A DNA stretch of 23,087 nucleotides from an uncultured Eubacteriales bacterium. GTDB taxonomy: Bacteria > Bacillota > Clostridia > Lachnospirales > Lachnospiraceae. The position numbers and the translations under genes were made by a program. The notes under the pieces were generated by a model. The model ran no database searches and had not been told where the DNA came from. It worked only from the letters and a program-made list of their open reading frames with translations. Location of the stretch: assembly GCA_900549105.1 (NCBI GenBank), contig URND01000036.1, forward strand, positions 1 to 23,087, read 5' to 3'. This document shows, piece after piece, positions 14,823 through 22,963 of this stretch (positions within the stretch are counted from its first letter, which is position 1; every line of letters begins with the position of its first letter).

Positions 14823-15720
14823 AATGTTTTACGCAATCCGGCAGGGCTTTAAAAATATTGTCCGCAACCGGTTGTTTTCCCTGGCGTCGATTGGAACAAT
14901 TACCGCATGTTTGTTTATATTCGGTATTTTCTATTGTATTGTAGCGAATTTTCAGTACATGGTGCATGCGGCGGAAACCAATGTCGGCCTGACAGTGTTT
15001 TTTGACGAAGCAGTGACAGAGGAACAGATGTTGGAGGTACAGCGTTTAATCGATGTGCGGGAAGAGGTGGATTCAACAACTTATATTTCCGCAGATGAAG
15101 CGTGGGAGAATTTTAAACAGGATTATTTCCCGGATGGCGATGAAGGAATTCTCGCCGGATTGGACCAGGATAATCCATTGGTAGACTGTGCCAGTGTTCA
15201 GGTTTATCTGTCGGATACGTCGAGACAGGCGGAACTGATGGATTATATTATGACGCTGAATGGCGTTTCGGAAGTCAACGGCTCCGAAATTATTGCGGAC
15301 AGCTTTACAAATTTCAGCCGGTTGATTGGATATGTGTCCATTGGCATTATTTTAATTCTGGTATTTGTTGCGATTTTCCTTATCAGTAATACGGTTATGA
15401 TTGGTATTACGGTGCGTAAGGATGAGATTGCAATTATGAAATACATCGGTGCGACGGATTTATTTGTCCGCGGCCCGTTTATTGTTGAAGGTATGACGAT
15501 TGGTTTAATCGGCTCTGCGATTCCTGTGGCCGGTTTGCGGCTGCTTTATCCGATGGTTGTAGACTTCGTTTTGGAACACTTCTCAATATTAAACAGGATA
15601 CTGACATTCATGAATGTGAATGACGTATTCAATATCCTTATTCCGGTATCGCTTGCGATTGGTTTGGGTATTGGTTTTATCGGAAGTTATATGACTTTGA
15701 GAAAACATGTCAGAGTATAG
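14812..15720 (+). CDS. ftsX: Cell-division membrane protein FtsX
   Basis: This 302-residue protein has the FtsX topology: a cytoplasmic N-terminus with R-Q-G-F-K-N-I-V-R-N-R (residues 9-19), membrane helix 1 (about 22-45), and a large extracytoplasmic loop (about 50-165) of the kind that contacts the hydrolase. Helices 2-4 follow at about 168-195, 215-240 and 268-295. The segment I-S-N-T-V-M-I-G-I-T-V-R-K-D-E-I-A-I-M-K is typical of FtsX/permease domains. It couples FtsE ATP hydrolysis to the outer hydrolase. AAAGGTGG inside the end of ftsE serves as binding site. The M23 endopeptidase gene follows after 15 bases. Confidence 0.96.
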   Translation: MIGRMFYAIRQGFKNIVRNRLFSLASIGTITACLFIFGIFYCIVANFQYMVHAAETNVGLTVFFDEAVTEEQMLEVQRLIDVREEVDSTTYISADEAWENFKQDYFPDGDEGILAGLDQDNPLVDCASVQVYLSDTSRQAELMDYIMTLNGVSEVNGSEIIADSFTNFSRLIGYVSIGIILILVFVAIFLISNTVMIGITVRKDEIAIMKYIGATDLFVRGPFIVEGMTIGLIGSAIPVAGLRLLYPMVVDFVLEHFSILNRILTFMNVNDVFNILIPVSLAIGLGIGFIGSYMTLRKHVRV

Positions 15721-15735
15721 GAAGGGAGAAAAGAT

Positions 15736-16998
15736 ATGAAACGTTTACATACAAGGCTGCTCAGCGCGCTGATGGCCTGTGTAATGGCTTTTTCGCTGAG
15801 TCTGACAGCTTTTGCTGTGGATGAAGGCGATAAAGAGGAAAAGGAACAGCAGATTGAAGCGTTGGAGCAGGAAAAAGAAGCTCAGAGTGCGGTTCTTGGG
15901 GAACTGCAGACAGATAAGGCAAATACGGAGGCGGAAATTGCTTCCCTGGACAGTCAGTTAGCCGATGTTCAGGGGCAGATTGATGCGACCAATGCGGAAC
16001 TGGAGCAGACAGAAGCTGCGCTGGAGCAGACAAAAATTGATTTGGCGGCTGCCCGTGAAAAAGAGCAGAAACAGTATGAGACTTTAAAACTTCGTATTAA
16101 AGTGATGTATAAAAAGGGAGAGACCGGCTATCTGGAAATTCTCCTTGCAGCGGAAGATATCACATCACTGCTGAACAGTACAGAATACATTTCCAAGATT
16201 TCTGATTATGACAGCAATCTGCTTCAGAGCCTACAGGAAACAAGAACTCAGATTGAAGCCCTTGAAAAACAGCAGGAAGAAGAAGTAGAGCGGATTAAAC
16301 AGCTCAAGGAGGAGCTGGAAGCTCAGGAGGCCGAACTTCAGGGAATTCTGGATGAAAAGGCCGCTTACATTCAGTCATTAAATGTAACTATTGAGTATAC
16401 GGAGGAGTATATTCAGGAACTGGAAAACAATATTTCCATGGAGCAGCAGGCTCTGGCGGAAATTGAAGCGGAAATCCGCGCGGCAGCGGCGGCAGCGGCA
16501 GCGGCTGCTGAAGCAGCGGCACAGGAAGCTGCTTCAGGTTCCGGCGATGGCGGCGGCAGTTATGTGCCGGATGTGTCCGGTGCTTCAAAACCGTCCTATG
16601 GCGGCGGATGGGTATGGCCAAGTGATACGACAATGCTGACAGACACCTATGGTTATCAGGATTGGCGCGGCGGCCTTCACAATGGTATCGATATCGGCGC
16701 AGGCTATGGCAGCCCGATTTATGCGGCAGCCAGCGGAACCGTATGGATTGCGGGATACAGCAGCAGCGCCGGAAACTGGGTCGTTATTGACCATGGCGGC
16801 GGTGTGCTCAGCGTGTACATGCATGCGTCGGCCCTGTATGTAAGTTCAGGACAGTATGTCAGCGCAGGCCAGTCGATTGCGGCGGTCGGAAGTACCGGAT
16901 GGTCCACAGGTCCTCACCTTCACTTTGGCGTGATGGTTGGTTCCTCGGGCGGATATGACGGTTATTGGGTTGACCCGCTGGGGTATGTCAGCCCGTGA
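15736..16998 (+). CDS. Coiled-coil M23 peptidoglycan endopeptidase (EnvC/PcsB-like partner of FtsEX)
   Basis: A 420-residue secreted protein. A signal peptide occupies residues 1-27 (A-F-A then V-D-E). Long coiled coils cover about 33-110 and 155-248, rich in E, Q and L. A ten-Ala run (249-258) with more Ala to 266 and a Gly/Ser linker (to about 290) lead to an M23 (LytM) domain from about 300. The zinc ligands H315, D319 and H396 and the catalytic-type H363 and H394 are all visible (H-x3-D; H-L-H). M23 enzymes cut peptide bridges of peptidoglycan. The coiled coil is the part by which FtsX controls such hydrolases in EnvC and PcsB systems. Direct placement after ftsEX supports that role. GGAAGGGAG precedes the ATG. 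Confidence 0.94.
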   Translation: MKRLHTRLLSALMACVMAFSLSLTAFAVDEGDKEEKEQQIEALEQEKEAQSAVLGELQTDKANTEAEIASLDSQLADVQGQIDATNAELEQTEAALEQTKIDLAAAREKEQKQYETLKLRIKVMYKKGETGYLEILLAAEDITSLLNSTEYISKISDYDSNLLQSLQETRTQIEALEKQQEEEVERIKQLKEELEAQEAELQGILDEKAAYIQSLNVTIEYTEEYIQELENNISMEQQALAEIEAEIRAAAAAAAAAAEAAAQEAASGSGDGGGSYVPDVSGASKPSYGGGWVWPSDTTMLTDTYGYQDWRGGLHNGIDIGAGYGSPIYAAASGTVWIAGYSSSAGNWVVIDHGGGVLSVYMHASALYVSSGQYVSAGQSIAAVGSTGWSTGPHLHFGVMVGSSGGYDGYWVDPLGYVSP

Positions 16999-17013
16999 TA
17001 AATCTACATATAA

Positions 17014-17075
17014 AGCGCTGCCGGGACAGGGGCAGCGCTGAAACAGGGAGGCAGGAATTATCCGGCCTCCTTTTT
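17014..17075 (+). terminator. Terminator region of the ftsEX operon
   Basis: A strong stem AGCGCTGCC/GGCAGCGCT (17014-17022, 17031-17039) is followed by a second one, GGAGGC/GCCTCC (17047-17052, 17065-17070), with an inner GGA/TCC extension and a TTTTT run (17071-17075). The second hairpin is the intrinsic terminator; the first has no T-run. Confidence 0.85.
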
Positions 17076-17105
17076 GATATTCGGTGAAAAATCTGTGATT
17101 CCCCT

Positions 17106-17133
17106 TTGCATTCCGGAATACTTGTTGTACAAT
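17106..17133 (+). promoter_or_regulatory. Promoter of the S41 protease gene
   Basis: TTGCAT (17106-17111), a 16-bp spacer and TACAAT (17128-17133) lie just upstream. Predicted initiation near 17140 would leave too short a leader for the GTG at 17153 and supports the ATG at 17168. Confidence 0.7.
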
Positions 17134-17167
17134 AGGAAGGAATGAAAAAAATGTGAGGCTGAGAAGT

Positions 17168-18343
17168 ATGAATAAGAAAAATTTTGCGAGTTTTGTGGCC
17201 GGATTAGCAGTCATGGGCGTTGTATGGGCCGGAGTCAGCGGCGTACAGAGTTTTAGCAGCCGGGAGTCCGGCCGATTGGGCCAGCGCTATGATGCAATCG
17301 AAGAAAAAATAGATAAGATGGATAAATTAATCAGCAGTTACTATTTGAATCCGGAAGATATTGATTTGGATAAACTGGAGCAGGGTATTTATGCCGGATA
17401 TGTGGCCGGGTTGGAAGAGGATTATACAACCTATTATACGCCGGAAGAATTTGCTTCGGTTATGGAGTCCACATCCGGGAAGTATTCGGGGATTGGCGCT
17501 TATGTTTCTCAGAATATGAGTACAGGGCTTATTACGATTGTCAAGCCCTTCGAAGGCGGACCGGCGGCGGAAGCGGGTATTCAAAAAGATGATATTCTCT
17601 ATGCCGTGGAAGGCGAAGAGGTGAGCGGCGAGGATTTGAATATGGTTGTCGCAAAGCTTAAGGGCGAAGAGGGCACGGCAGTGCAGATGACGATTTACCG
17701 GGCTTTGGAGGATAGATATATCGATGTCGAGGTGACACGGGCGGTTGTCAATGTGCCTACGGTAACTTATCGGATGCTGGAGGACGGGATTGGCTATATT
17801 CAGATTTCGGAATTCGGTGAAGTGACTGCGGAGCAGTTTGCGGCGGCAGCAGAGGATTTGGAAGCGCAGGGAGCGCAGAGCCTGATTTTTGACTTGAGAG
17901 ACAATGGCGGCGGCTTGCTGGACAGTGTCTGTGACATTCTGGATAGGGTGCTTCCAAAAGAATTACTCGTTTATACGGAGGATAAGGACGGCAACCGGGA
18001 AGAAGAATGGGCGCTGGATGATGACCGAATTGATATGCCGATGGCAGTGTTGGTTAATGGAAATACGGCCAGCGCATCAGAAATTTTTACAGGGGCTTTG
18101 AAGGATTATGACGAAGCAGAAATCATAGGAACGACAACTTTTGGCAAGGGGATTGTCCAGTCCATTATTCCTATGGCGGATGGTTCGGCAGTGAAATTGA
18201 CTTCGGCAAAATATTACACGCCATCCGGCGTGTGCATCCATGGAACGGGTATTGAGCCGGACCAGGTGGTAGAATATGACAGGGAAGCAGAGGAAGATAA
18301 TCAGCTTCAGGCGGCTGTCGATTATTTGCTGAGTCTTAGATAA
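17168..18343 (+). CDS. S41-family C-terminal processing peptidase (CtpA-like)
   Basis: A 391-residue protease from ATG 17168, with GAGG nine bases upstream; GTG 17153 would add five residues. A single N-terminal membrane anchor (about residues 5-27) puts the enzyme outside the cell. A PDZ domain spans about 100-185 (G-I-G-A-Y-V, then A-A-E-A-G-I-Q-K-D-D-I-L). The S41 fold follows with D-L-R-D-N-G-G-G. The Ser-Lys dyad is S302 (N-T-A-S-A-S-E) and K327 (F-G-K-G-I-V-Q-S). Such proteases trim or degrade secreted proteins and in several bacteria act on cell-wall hydrolases. The position right after the FtsEX-hydrolase operon is suggestive, but the substrate is unknown. It has its own promoter and terminator. 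Confidence 0.94.
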   Translation: MNKKNFASFVAGLAVMGVVWAGVSGVQSFSSRESGRLGQRYDAIEEKIDKMDKLISSYYLNPEDIDLDKLEQGIYAGYVAGLEEDYTTYYTPEEFASVMESTSGKYSGIGAYVSQNMSTGLITIVKPFEGGPAAEAGIQKDDILYAVEGEEVSGEDLNMVVAKLKGEEGTAVQMTIYRALEDRYIDVEVTRAVVNVPTVTYRMLEDGIGYIQISEFGEVTAEQFAAAAEDLEAQGAQSLIFDLRDNGGGLLDSVCDILDRVLPKELLVYTEDKDGNREEEWALDDDRIDMPMAVLVNGNTASASEIFTGALKDYDEAEIIGTTTFGKGIVQSIIPMADGSAVKLTSAKYYTPSGVCIHGTGIEPDQVVEYDREAEEDNQLQAAVDYLLSLR

Positions 18344-18358
18344 AAAGAATTTGTAAAT

Positions 18359-18406
18359 AAGAAAGTACAGAACAAACATTCGATTAAGTTCTGTACTTTC
18401 TTTTTG
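18359..18406 (+). terminator. Intrinsic terminator of the S41 protease gene
   Basis: A 13-bp perfect stem GAAAGTACAGAAC/GTTCTGTACTTTC (18361-18373, 18388-18400), extended by AA/TT, with a 14-base loop and a following T-run. Confidence 0.92.
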
Positions 18407-18411
18407 TGTCA

Positions 18412-18420
18412 TGGTATAAT
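18412..18420 (+). promoter_or_regulatory. Extended -10 promoter of the nuclease-like gene and uvrB
   Basis: TGG-TATAAT (TATAAT at 18415-18420) is a perfect extended -10 just after the terminator. The -35 position (about 18392-18397, TGTACT) is poor. A 12-of-14 match to the Bacillus LexA box lies upstream at 18369-18382, inside the terminator loop. Confidence 0.65.
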
Positions 18421-18490
18421 GAGAGAAAAGCAGCGGGAGGCGCTGAAATAGGCGGAATAAACTATTGCCCGGCGCAGAAAGGAGTCTGAG

Positions 18491-19930
18491 ATGGCAAAAA
18501 TTAGAGTGTATTGCGGTTTTAGCAAAGCTGTAAGCCTTGATATTGTTGAAAAATTAAATAAAGAACTTTCTGAACAGGGATATGAGGTGGCCGGAAGGGG
18601 CGCTTCAGAAGAGAATGGCAAGATGATTTCCGGCTGCGATCTCTGTCTCTTCATTTATGGAAAGGGCAGGGATGATATATTGGACAGGGAAGTCCGGTAT
18701 GCCGTCGGCATGAATAAAAATGTTGATGTGTTTATAGAAAGCGGAGCGGACATGGGCTTAGACATATCTGTTGAAATGCGTCGGCGGCAGGCAGTGTGGT
18801 TTTGGACAGATTCAGAGGATCTTACAGCGAAGGCCGTCAATATATTGCAAAATTATAGTCAGAGTCCGATGTACCGGGGAAGAATGTTTGAAAAATTAGT
18901 ATTCGATATATTTGCTTTTGCAGGATGGCATATGGAAGCGGAAGCCGCAGAGATGAACCGAAACTGTGGATGGGATGGTTTTGCGCGCCGCGGCGATGAT
19001 TACTGCTTTATCGAGGTCAGAACATATCGGCGGAAATTTATGGAAATCGGTGTACTCAAACAGATGGTTTTGCGTACCTCATTGATAAAGGACATCCACC
19101 GGAAGGGGCTTAAAGTTATTGTTTTTGGAAACCTTATACGGTGGGAGCGGGTTAAAAATCTGAATTTAGATGAGGATACAATTATCCTGGATTTGTCCAA
19201 TTTATTATACCTCGTAAAAAATAATGAAAAACTCAAAAAGCGTTTGTTTTCAATGTTGGATTATACAGTGGATGATGTGCTGCCGAAGGCGCCGGATATG
19301 CGGCTCCTGTCCGGCGCAGAGGCCGAAAAAGATAAGGAAGAAGTCGGCGGCGAATCCGGAGACATAACAGGGGAGGCTATTTCTGAAGCGACAGCAAGAA
19401 TAACCAGTTATATCGATATTCTCCGCGAATGGGATGCGGATGGGAAAAGCAGAGAGTATGAGAATCTTTGCACGGAAATATTAAAAGAATTATTTATGGA
19501 TGATTTGTCCGTATGGAAAGAGCAGAAAAAGTCAAATGATGATTTATATCGGTTTGATTTAATATGCAAAATCAGAGATGGCAGGGTTAATCCCTTTTGG
19601 CACTTCTTAGAGGAATTCTTTAATACAAAATATATTATTTTTGAATTTAAAAACTATAAAGAGGCTATCACTCAAAAGGAAATTTATACAACCGAAAAAT
19701 ATTTGTATGCAAAGGCACTTCGCAGCGTTGCGATAATCCTCTCCTGCCATGGCGCGGACAAAAATGCAGAAAAGGCGATAAAAGGCGCTTTGCGGGAGAA
19801 CGGAAAACTTATTATCAGCATATCGAATGAGGACATCATCCATATGCTGGAGGCAAAAAAGAATAATGAAGAACCGTCAGATGATTTATATACAATGCTT
19901 GATAATATGCTGATGGCTTTGGAAAAGTAA
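18491..19930 (+). CDS. Uncharacterised protein: TIR/NDT-like N-terminus plus two PD-(D/E)XK-like nuclease regions
   Basis: A 479-residue soluble protein I cannot name. Residues 1-115 look like a Rossmann-type nucleotide-ligand fold: I-R-V-Y-C-G-F-S at the start, C-D-L-C-L-F-I-Y-G-K-G, then D-R-E67-V-R-Y-A-V with a following V-D-V-F-I-E, as in TIR, DUF4062 or deoxyribosyltransferase families. Residues 127-215 resemble an Mrr-type nuclease (E134; D162 in G-W-D-G; F-I-E175-V-R177), with Arg where Lys is usual. After an acidic linker (275-300), residues 318-445 form a second nuclease-like core: E324, D356 (R-F-D-L), E385-F-K387-N. AAAGGAG precedes the ATG. It has its own promoter and ends 33 bases before uvrB. 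A DNA-damage or defence role is plausible but unproven. Confidence 0.72.
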   Translation: MAKIRVYCGFSKAVSLDIVEKLNKELSEQGYEVAGRGASEENGKMISGCDLCLFIYGKGRDDILDREVRYAVGMNKNVDVFIESGADMGLDISVEMRRRQAVWFWTDSEDLTAKAVNILQNYSQSPMYRGRMFEKLVFDIFAFAGWHMEAEAAEMNRNCGWDGFARRGDDYCFIEVRTYRRKFMEIGVLKQMVLRTSLIKDIHRKGLKVIVFGNLIRWERVKNLNLDEDTIILDLSNLLYLVKNNEKLKKRLFSMLDYTVDDVLPKAPDMRLLSGAEAEKDKEEVGGESGDITGEAISEATARITSYIDILREWDADGKSREYENLCTEILKELFMDDLSVWKEQKKSNDDLYRFDLICKIRDGRVNPFWHFLEEFFNTKYIIFEFKNYKEAITQKEIYTTEKYLYAKALRSVAIILSCHGADKNAEKAIKGALRENGKLIISISNEDIIHMLEAKKNNEEPSDDLYTMLDNMLMALEK

Positions 19931-19962
19931 AACTTTATGAGCATTCATAGGAGGATTTATTC

Positions 19963-21951
19963 ATGAATCATTTTAAATTAGTATCAGAATACGCCCCAAC
20001 CGGCGATCAGCCCCAGGCGATTGCGGATTTGGTCAAAGGCTTTAAAGAGGGTAATCAGTTTCAGACGCTTCTCGGCGTCACAGGTTCCGGAAAAACATTT
20101 ACAATGGCAAATGTTATTCAGGCATTAAATAAGCCGACTCTGGTGCTGGCGCATAATAAGACGCTGGCTGCCCAATTATATGGTGAATTTAAAGAATTTT
20201 TCCCGGAAAATGCGGTGGAATACTTTGTCTCCTATTATGATTATTATCAGCCGGAGGCTTATGTGCCCCAGACAGATACTTACATTGCGAAGGATTCGGC
20301 GATTAATGATGAAATTGATAAGCTGCGCCATTCGGCGACGGCGGCCCTCACGGAGAGGGAGGATGTTATTATTATATCTTCGGTATCCTGTATTTATGGT
20401 TTGGGAAGTCCGATTGATTATAAGGAAATGGTTGTTTCGCTGCGCCCCGGGATGGAGAAAGAGCGGGATGATGTTATTCGAAAGCTGATTGATATTCAGT
20501 ATGAGCGAAACGATATGGATTTTAAGCGCGGAACATTTCGTGTGCATGGCGATGTTGTAGAAATTTATCCGGCGGCCGCCGAAGGTGAGGCTGTTCGGGT
20601 GGAATTTTTCGGGGATGAAGTTGACCGCATCACTTCCTTCGACCCGCTGACAGGGGAGATTAAAGCGCGGCTGGAGCATGTGGCGATTTTTCCGGCTTCC
20701 CACTATGTTGTTTCGAAAGAGAAGATGGAAGCTGCGATTGTGAATATCGAGAAGGAACTTGAGGAGCGGGTGCAATATTTTAAGAGTGAGGATAAATTGC
20801 TGGAAGCACAGCGGATTTCGGAGAGAACCAATTTTGATATAGAGATGATGCGGGAAACAGGTTTTTGCTCGGGCATTGAGAATTATTCGCGTCATCTGGC
20901 CGGATTAGAGCCGGGGGCGACACCGCATACTCTGCTGGATTATTTCCCGGATGATTTTCTTATTATTGTGGATGAGTCCCATATGACGATTCCCCAGGTG
21001 CGGGGAATGTATGCGGGGGACCAATCCAGAAAAACAACGCTGGTGGATTATGGATTCCGGCTTCCTTCCGCCAAGGACAATCGGCCTCTGAATTTTCAGG
21101 AATTTGAGAGCAAGATTGACCAAATGCTTTTTGTTTCGGCAACGCCAAATGTCTATGAGGCGGAGCATGAATTGCTGCGGACAGAACAGATTATCCGGCC
21201 AACCGGATTGCTGGACCCGGAAATATCTGTCCGCCCGGTGAAGGGGCAGATTGATGATTTGATCAGTGAGGTTAATCGGGAGACAAGCCAGGGCCATAAA
21301 GTGTTAATCACAACGCTGACTAAGAGGATGGCTGAAGATCTGACGGATTATATGCGGGAAGCAGGAATTCGGGTAAAATATCTGCATTCGGATATTGATA
21401 CGCTGGAGCGGACCCAGATAGTCCGGGATTTGCGTATGAATGTGTTTGATGTGCTTGTCGGTATTAACCTTTTAAGAGAGGGATTGGATATCCCTGAGAT
21501 AACCCTGGTGGCTATTCTGGATGCGGATAAAGAAGGATTTTTGCGTTCAGAAACCTCGCTGATACAGACAATTGGGCGTGCAGCTCGAAATTCTGAAGGC
21601 CATGTAATTATGTATGCGGATACTATGACAGATTCTATGAAGCGGGCGATTGATGAAACGAACAGGCGTCGAAAACTCCAACAGGCTTACAATGAGGAAT
21701 ATGGAATTACCCCGCAGACAATCAAAAAGGCTGTCCGGGATTTGATTGCTGTTTCCAAGGCAATTGCTGAAACGGAAGAGCAGTTTATGAAAGACCCGGA
21801 ATCCATGAGCAGGAAAGAACTCCTGAAGCTGATTGGAAAGGTGGAGAAACAGATGCGTGCAGCGGCGGCGGATTTGAACTTCGAGCAGGCGGCAGAGTTG
21901 CGTGATAAGTTAATCGAACTGAAAAAAACGCTGGAAACTATAGATGATTAA
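19963..21951 (+). CDS. uvrB: Excinuclease ABC subunit B (UvrB)
   Basis: The 662-residue length is normal for UvrB. Walker A is G38-V-T-G-S-G-K-T45. The damage-probing beta-hairpin lies at about 91-116 (Y-Y-D-Y-Y-Q-P-E-A-Y-V-P). Helicase motifs follow: D337-E-S-H340, S-A-T-P, L-L-R-E-G-L-D-I-P and Q-x-I-G-R-A-A-R-N. A UVR motif (about 625-660, F-E-Q-A-A-E-L-R-D-K) binds UvrC. UvrB verifies lesions handed over by UvrA and recruits UvrC for nucleotide excision repair. AGGAGG (about 19950) supports the start. uvrA and uvrC are not adjacent. The 33-base gap from the nuclease-like gene shows no promoter, so they are probably co-transcribed. I see no convincing terminator in 21952-22018. Confidence 0.98.
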   Translation: MNHFKLVSEYAPTGDQPQAIADLVKGFKEGNQFQTLLGVTGSGKTFTMANVIQALNKPTLVLAHNKTLAAQLYGEFKEFFPENAVEYFVSYYDYYQPEAYVPQTDTYIAKDSAINDEIDKLRHSATAALTEREDVIIISSVSCIYGLGSPIDYKEMVVSLRPGMEKERDDVIRKLIDIQYERNDMDFKRGTFRVHGDVVEIYPAAAEGEAVRVEFFGDEVDRITSFDPLTGEIKARLEHVAIFPASHYVVSKEKMEAAIVNIEKELEERVQYFKSEDKLLEAQRISERTNFDIEMMRETGFCSGIENYSRHLAGLEPGATPHTLLDYFPDDFLIIVDESHMTIPQVRGMYAGDQSRKTTLVDYGFRLPSAKDNRPLNFQEFESKIDQMLFVSATPNVYEAEHELLRTEQIIRPTGLLDPEISVRPVKGQIDDLISEVNRETSQGHKVLITTLTKRMAEDLTDYMREAGIRVKYLHSDIDTLERTQIVRDLRMNVFDVLVGINLLREGLDIPEITLVAILDADKEGFLRSETSLIQTIGRAARNSEGHVIMYADTMTDSMKRAIDETNRRRKLQQAYNEEYGITPQTIKKAVRDLIAVSKAIAETEEQFMKDPESMSRKELLKLIGKVEKQMRAAAADLNFEQAAELRDKLIELKKTLETIDD

Positions 21952-22018
21952 TTGCAGATTTATCGGTTCGACAATTGTGAGTATTATTGTAATAAATAGG
22001 ATAAAAAAGTTTTTTTGC

Positions 22019-22074
22019 AAAATTTAAAAAAATTTAAAAAAGCACTTGTCAAAATATATATTATAGTGTATAAT
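22019..22074 (+). promoter_or_regulatory. Strong tRNA promoter with A/T-rich UP element
   Basis: TTGTCA (22046-22051), a 17-bp spacer and TATAAT (22069-22074) are preceded by a tandem AATTTAAAAA decamer (22021-22040), a typical UP-like A-tract element. The tRNA begins about 13 bases after the predicted start. Confidence 0.85.
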
Positions 22075-22093
22075 GCAATTGTTGAGCCAATGA

Positions 22094-22165
22094 TGGGCTG
22101 TCGCCAAATGGCAAGGCACTGGACTCTGACTCCAGCATTTGAAGGTTCGAATCCTTCCAGCCCAG
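22094..22165 (+). tRNA. tRNA-Gln (anticodon CUG)
   Basis: A complete 72-base cloverleaf: acceptor TGGGCTG/CAGCCCA, D stem GCC/GGC, anticodon stem CTGGA/TCCAG with loop CTCTGAC (anticodon CTG), variable CATTT, T stem GAAGG/CCTTC with TTCGAAT loop and discriminator G. The weak U1-A72 pair is typical of glutamine tRNA. The 3' CCA is not encoded. It decodes CAG. Confidence 0.96.
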
Positions 22166-22172
22166 TTATCAG

Positions 22173-22219
22173 TCAGACATTTTATTAAAGGAAACCTTTA
22201 GTGAAATGTCTGATTTTTT
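22173..22219 (+). terminator. Intrinsic terminator after tRNA-Gln
   Basis: A 10-bp stem TCAGACATTT/AAATGTCTGA (22173-22182, 22204-22213), an inner stem TAAAGG/CCTTTA (22186-22191, 22195-22200) and a run of six T (22214-22219). Confidence 0.92.
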
Positions 22220-22249
22220 CATTTACAGATATGCGGAGGAGTGGGAGAT

Positions 22250-22954
22250 ATGTATTGTATGAAGCGGCCGGTGACTTACAGTGAAGTCGGAGCAGATTAT
22301 AAGGCGGATATGGCCCAGATTATTAATTATTTTCAGGATTGCAGTTGCTTTCAGTCGGATGCCCTCGGTGTTGGTCCAAAAAATATGGAGAAGTTAGGAA
22401 AAGCCTGGATACTGAACAGTTGGCAGATTATTGTAGAGCAATATCCCAAATATGGCGAACAGATTACAGTGGGTACATGGGCTTATGATTTTAAAGGCCC
22501 GCTTGGAATGCGTAATTTTATTATTGATGACGCGTCCGGCCATCGGATGGCCCGGGCAAATTCGGTATGGGCCATGATTGATATTGGCACAGGAAGGCCG
22601 ACGCGGGTGGATGCGACTCAGATAGAGGCTTATCAGATGGAGCCCAAAGAGCCGATGGATTATGCCGGAAGAAAAATAGTGATTTCAGGTGATTTTGAGA
22701 CGATGGAGCCGGTGCGGGTTACAAAAGCCTGCCTGGATACAAATCATCATATGAATAATGGCAGATATGTGGCCGTGGCGATGGAATATCTCCCGGCTGA
22801 TTATTCGGTGCGGCAAATCCGGGTAGAATATAAACGTTCGGCAAAATATGGCGATGTACTGATTCCGAAACGGCAGGAGACATCGGAGCGGGTCACTATT
22901 TTGCTGGAAAATGTTGAAGGGGAAATATGTGTGATCACGGAGTTTACGGAATAG
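22250..22954 (+). CDS. Acyl-ACP thioesterase (FatA/FatB-type, PF01643)
   Basis: A 234-residue double hot-dog enzyme from ATG 22250, chosen because GGAGGAG (22235-22241) lies eight bases upstream; GTG 22241 and ATG 22259 are alternatives. The C-terminal half has D163-T-N165-H-H167-M-N-N-G-R-Y, the D-x-N-x-H-x-N active-site motif of this family. The N-terminal half has W-x-L-N-S-W-Q-I-like and G-T-W-A-Y-D-F-K-G strands. It releases free fatty acids from acyl carrier protein in the cytoplasm; chain length is not readable. The stop is nine bases before the CvfB-like gene. No separate promoter is obvious in the 30 bases after the tRNA terminator. Confidence 0.92.
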   Translation: MYCMKRPVTYSEVGADYKADMAQIINYFQDCSCFQSDALGVGPKNMEKLGKAWILNSWQIIVEQYPKYGEQITVGTWAYDFKGPLGMRNFIIDDASGHRMARANSVWAMIDIGTGRPTRVDATQIEAYQMEPKEPMDYAGRKIVISGDFETMEPVRVTKACLDTNHHMNNGRYVAVAMEYLPADYSVRQIRVEYKRSAKYGDVLIPKRQETSERVTILLENVEGEICVITEFTE

Positions 22955-22963
22955 GAGCAGGTT

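Noticed and set aside
18491..18835. A canonical TIR domain
   Set aside because: The strand pattern and a Glu in D-R-E-V are suggestive, but the usual TIR start and BB-loop motifs are not clear, so only a TIR/NDT/DUF4062-like fold is suggested.
20176..20895. A 239-codon minus-strand frame inside uvrB
   Set aside because: Antisense to an intact, conserved gene, with low-complexity basic sequence and no ribosome binding site of note.
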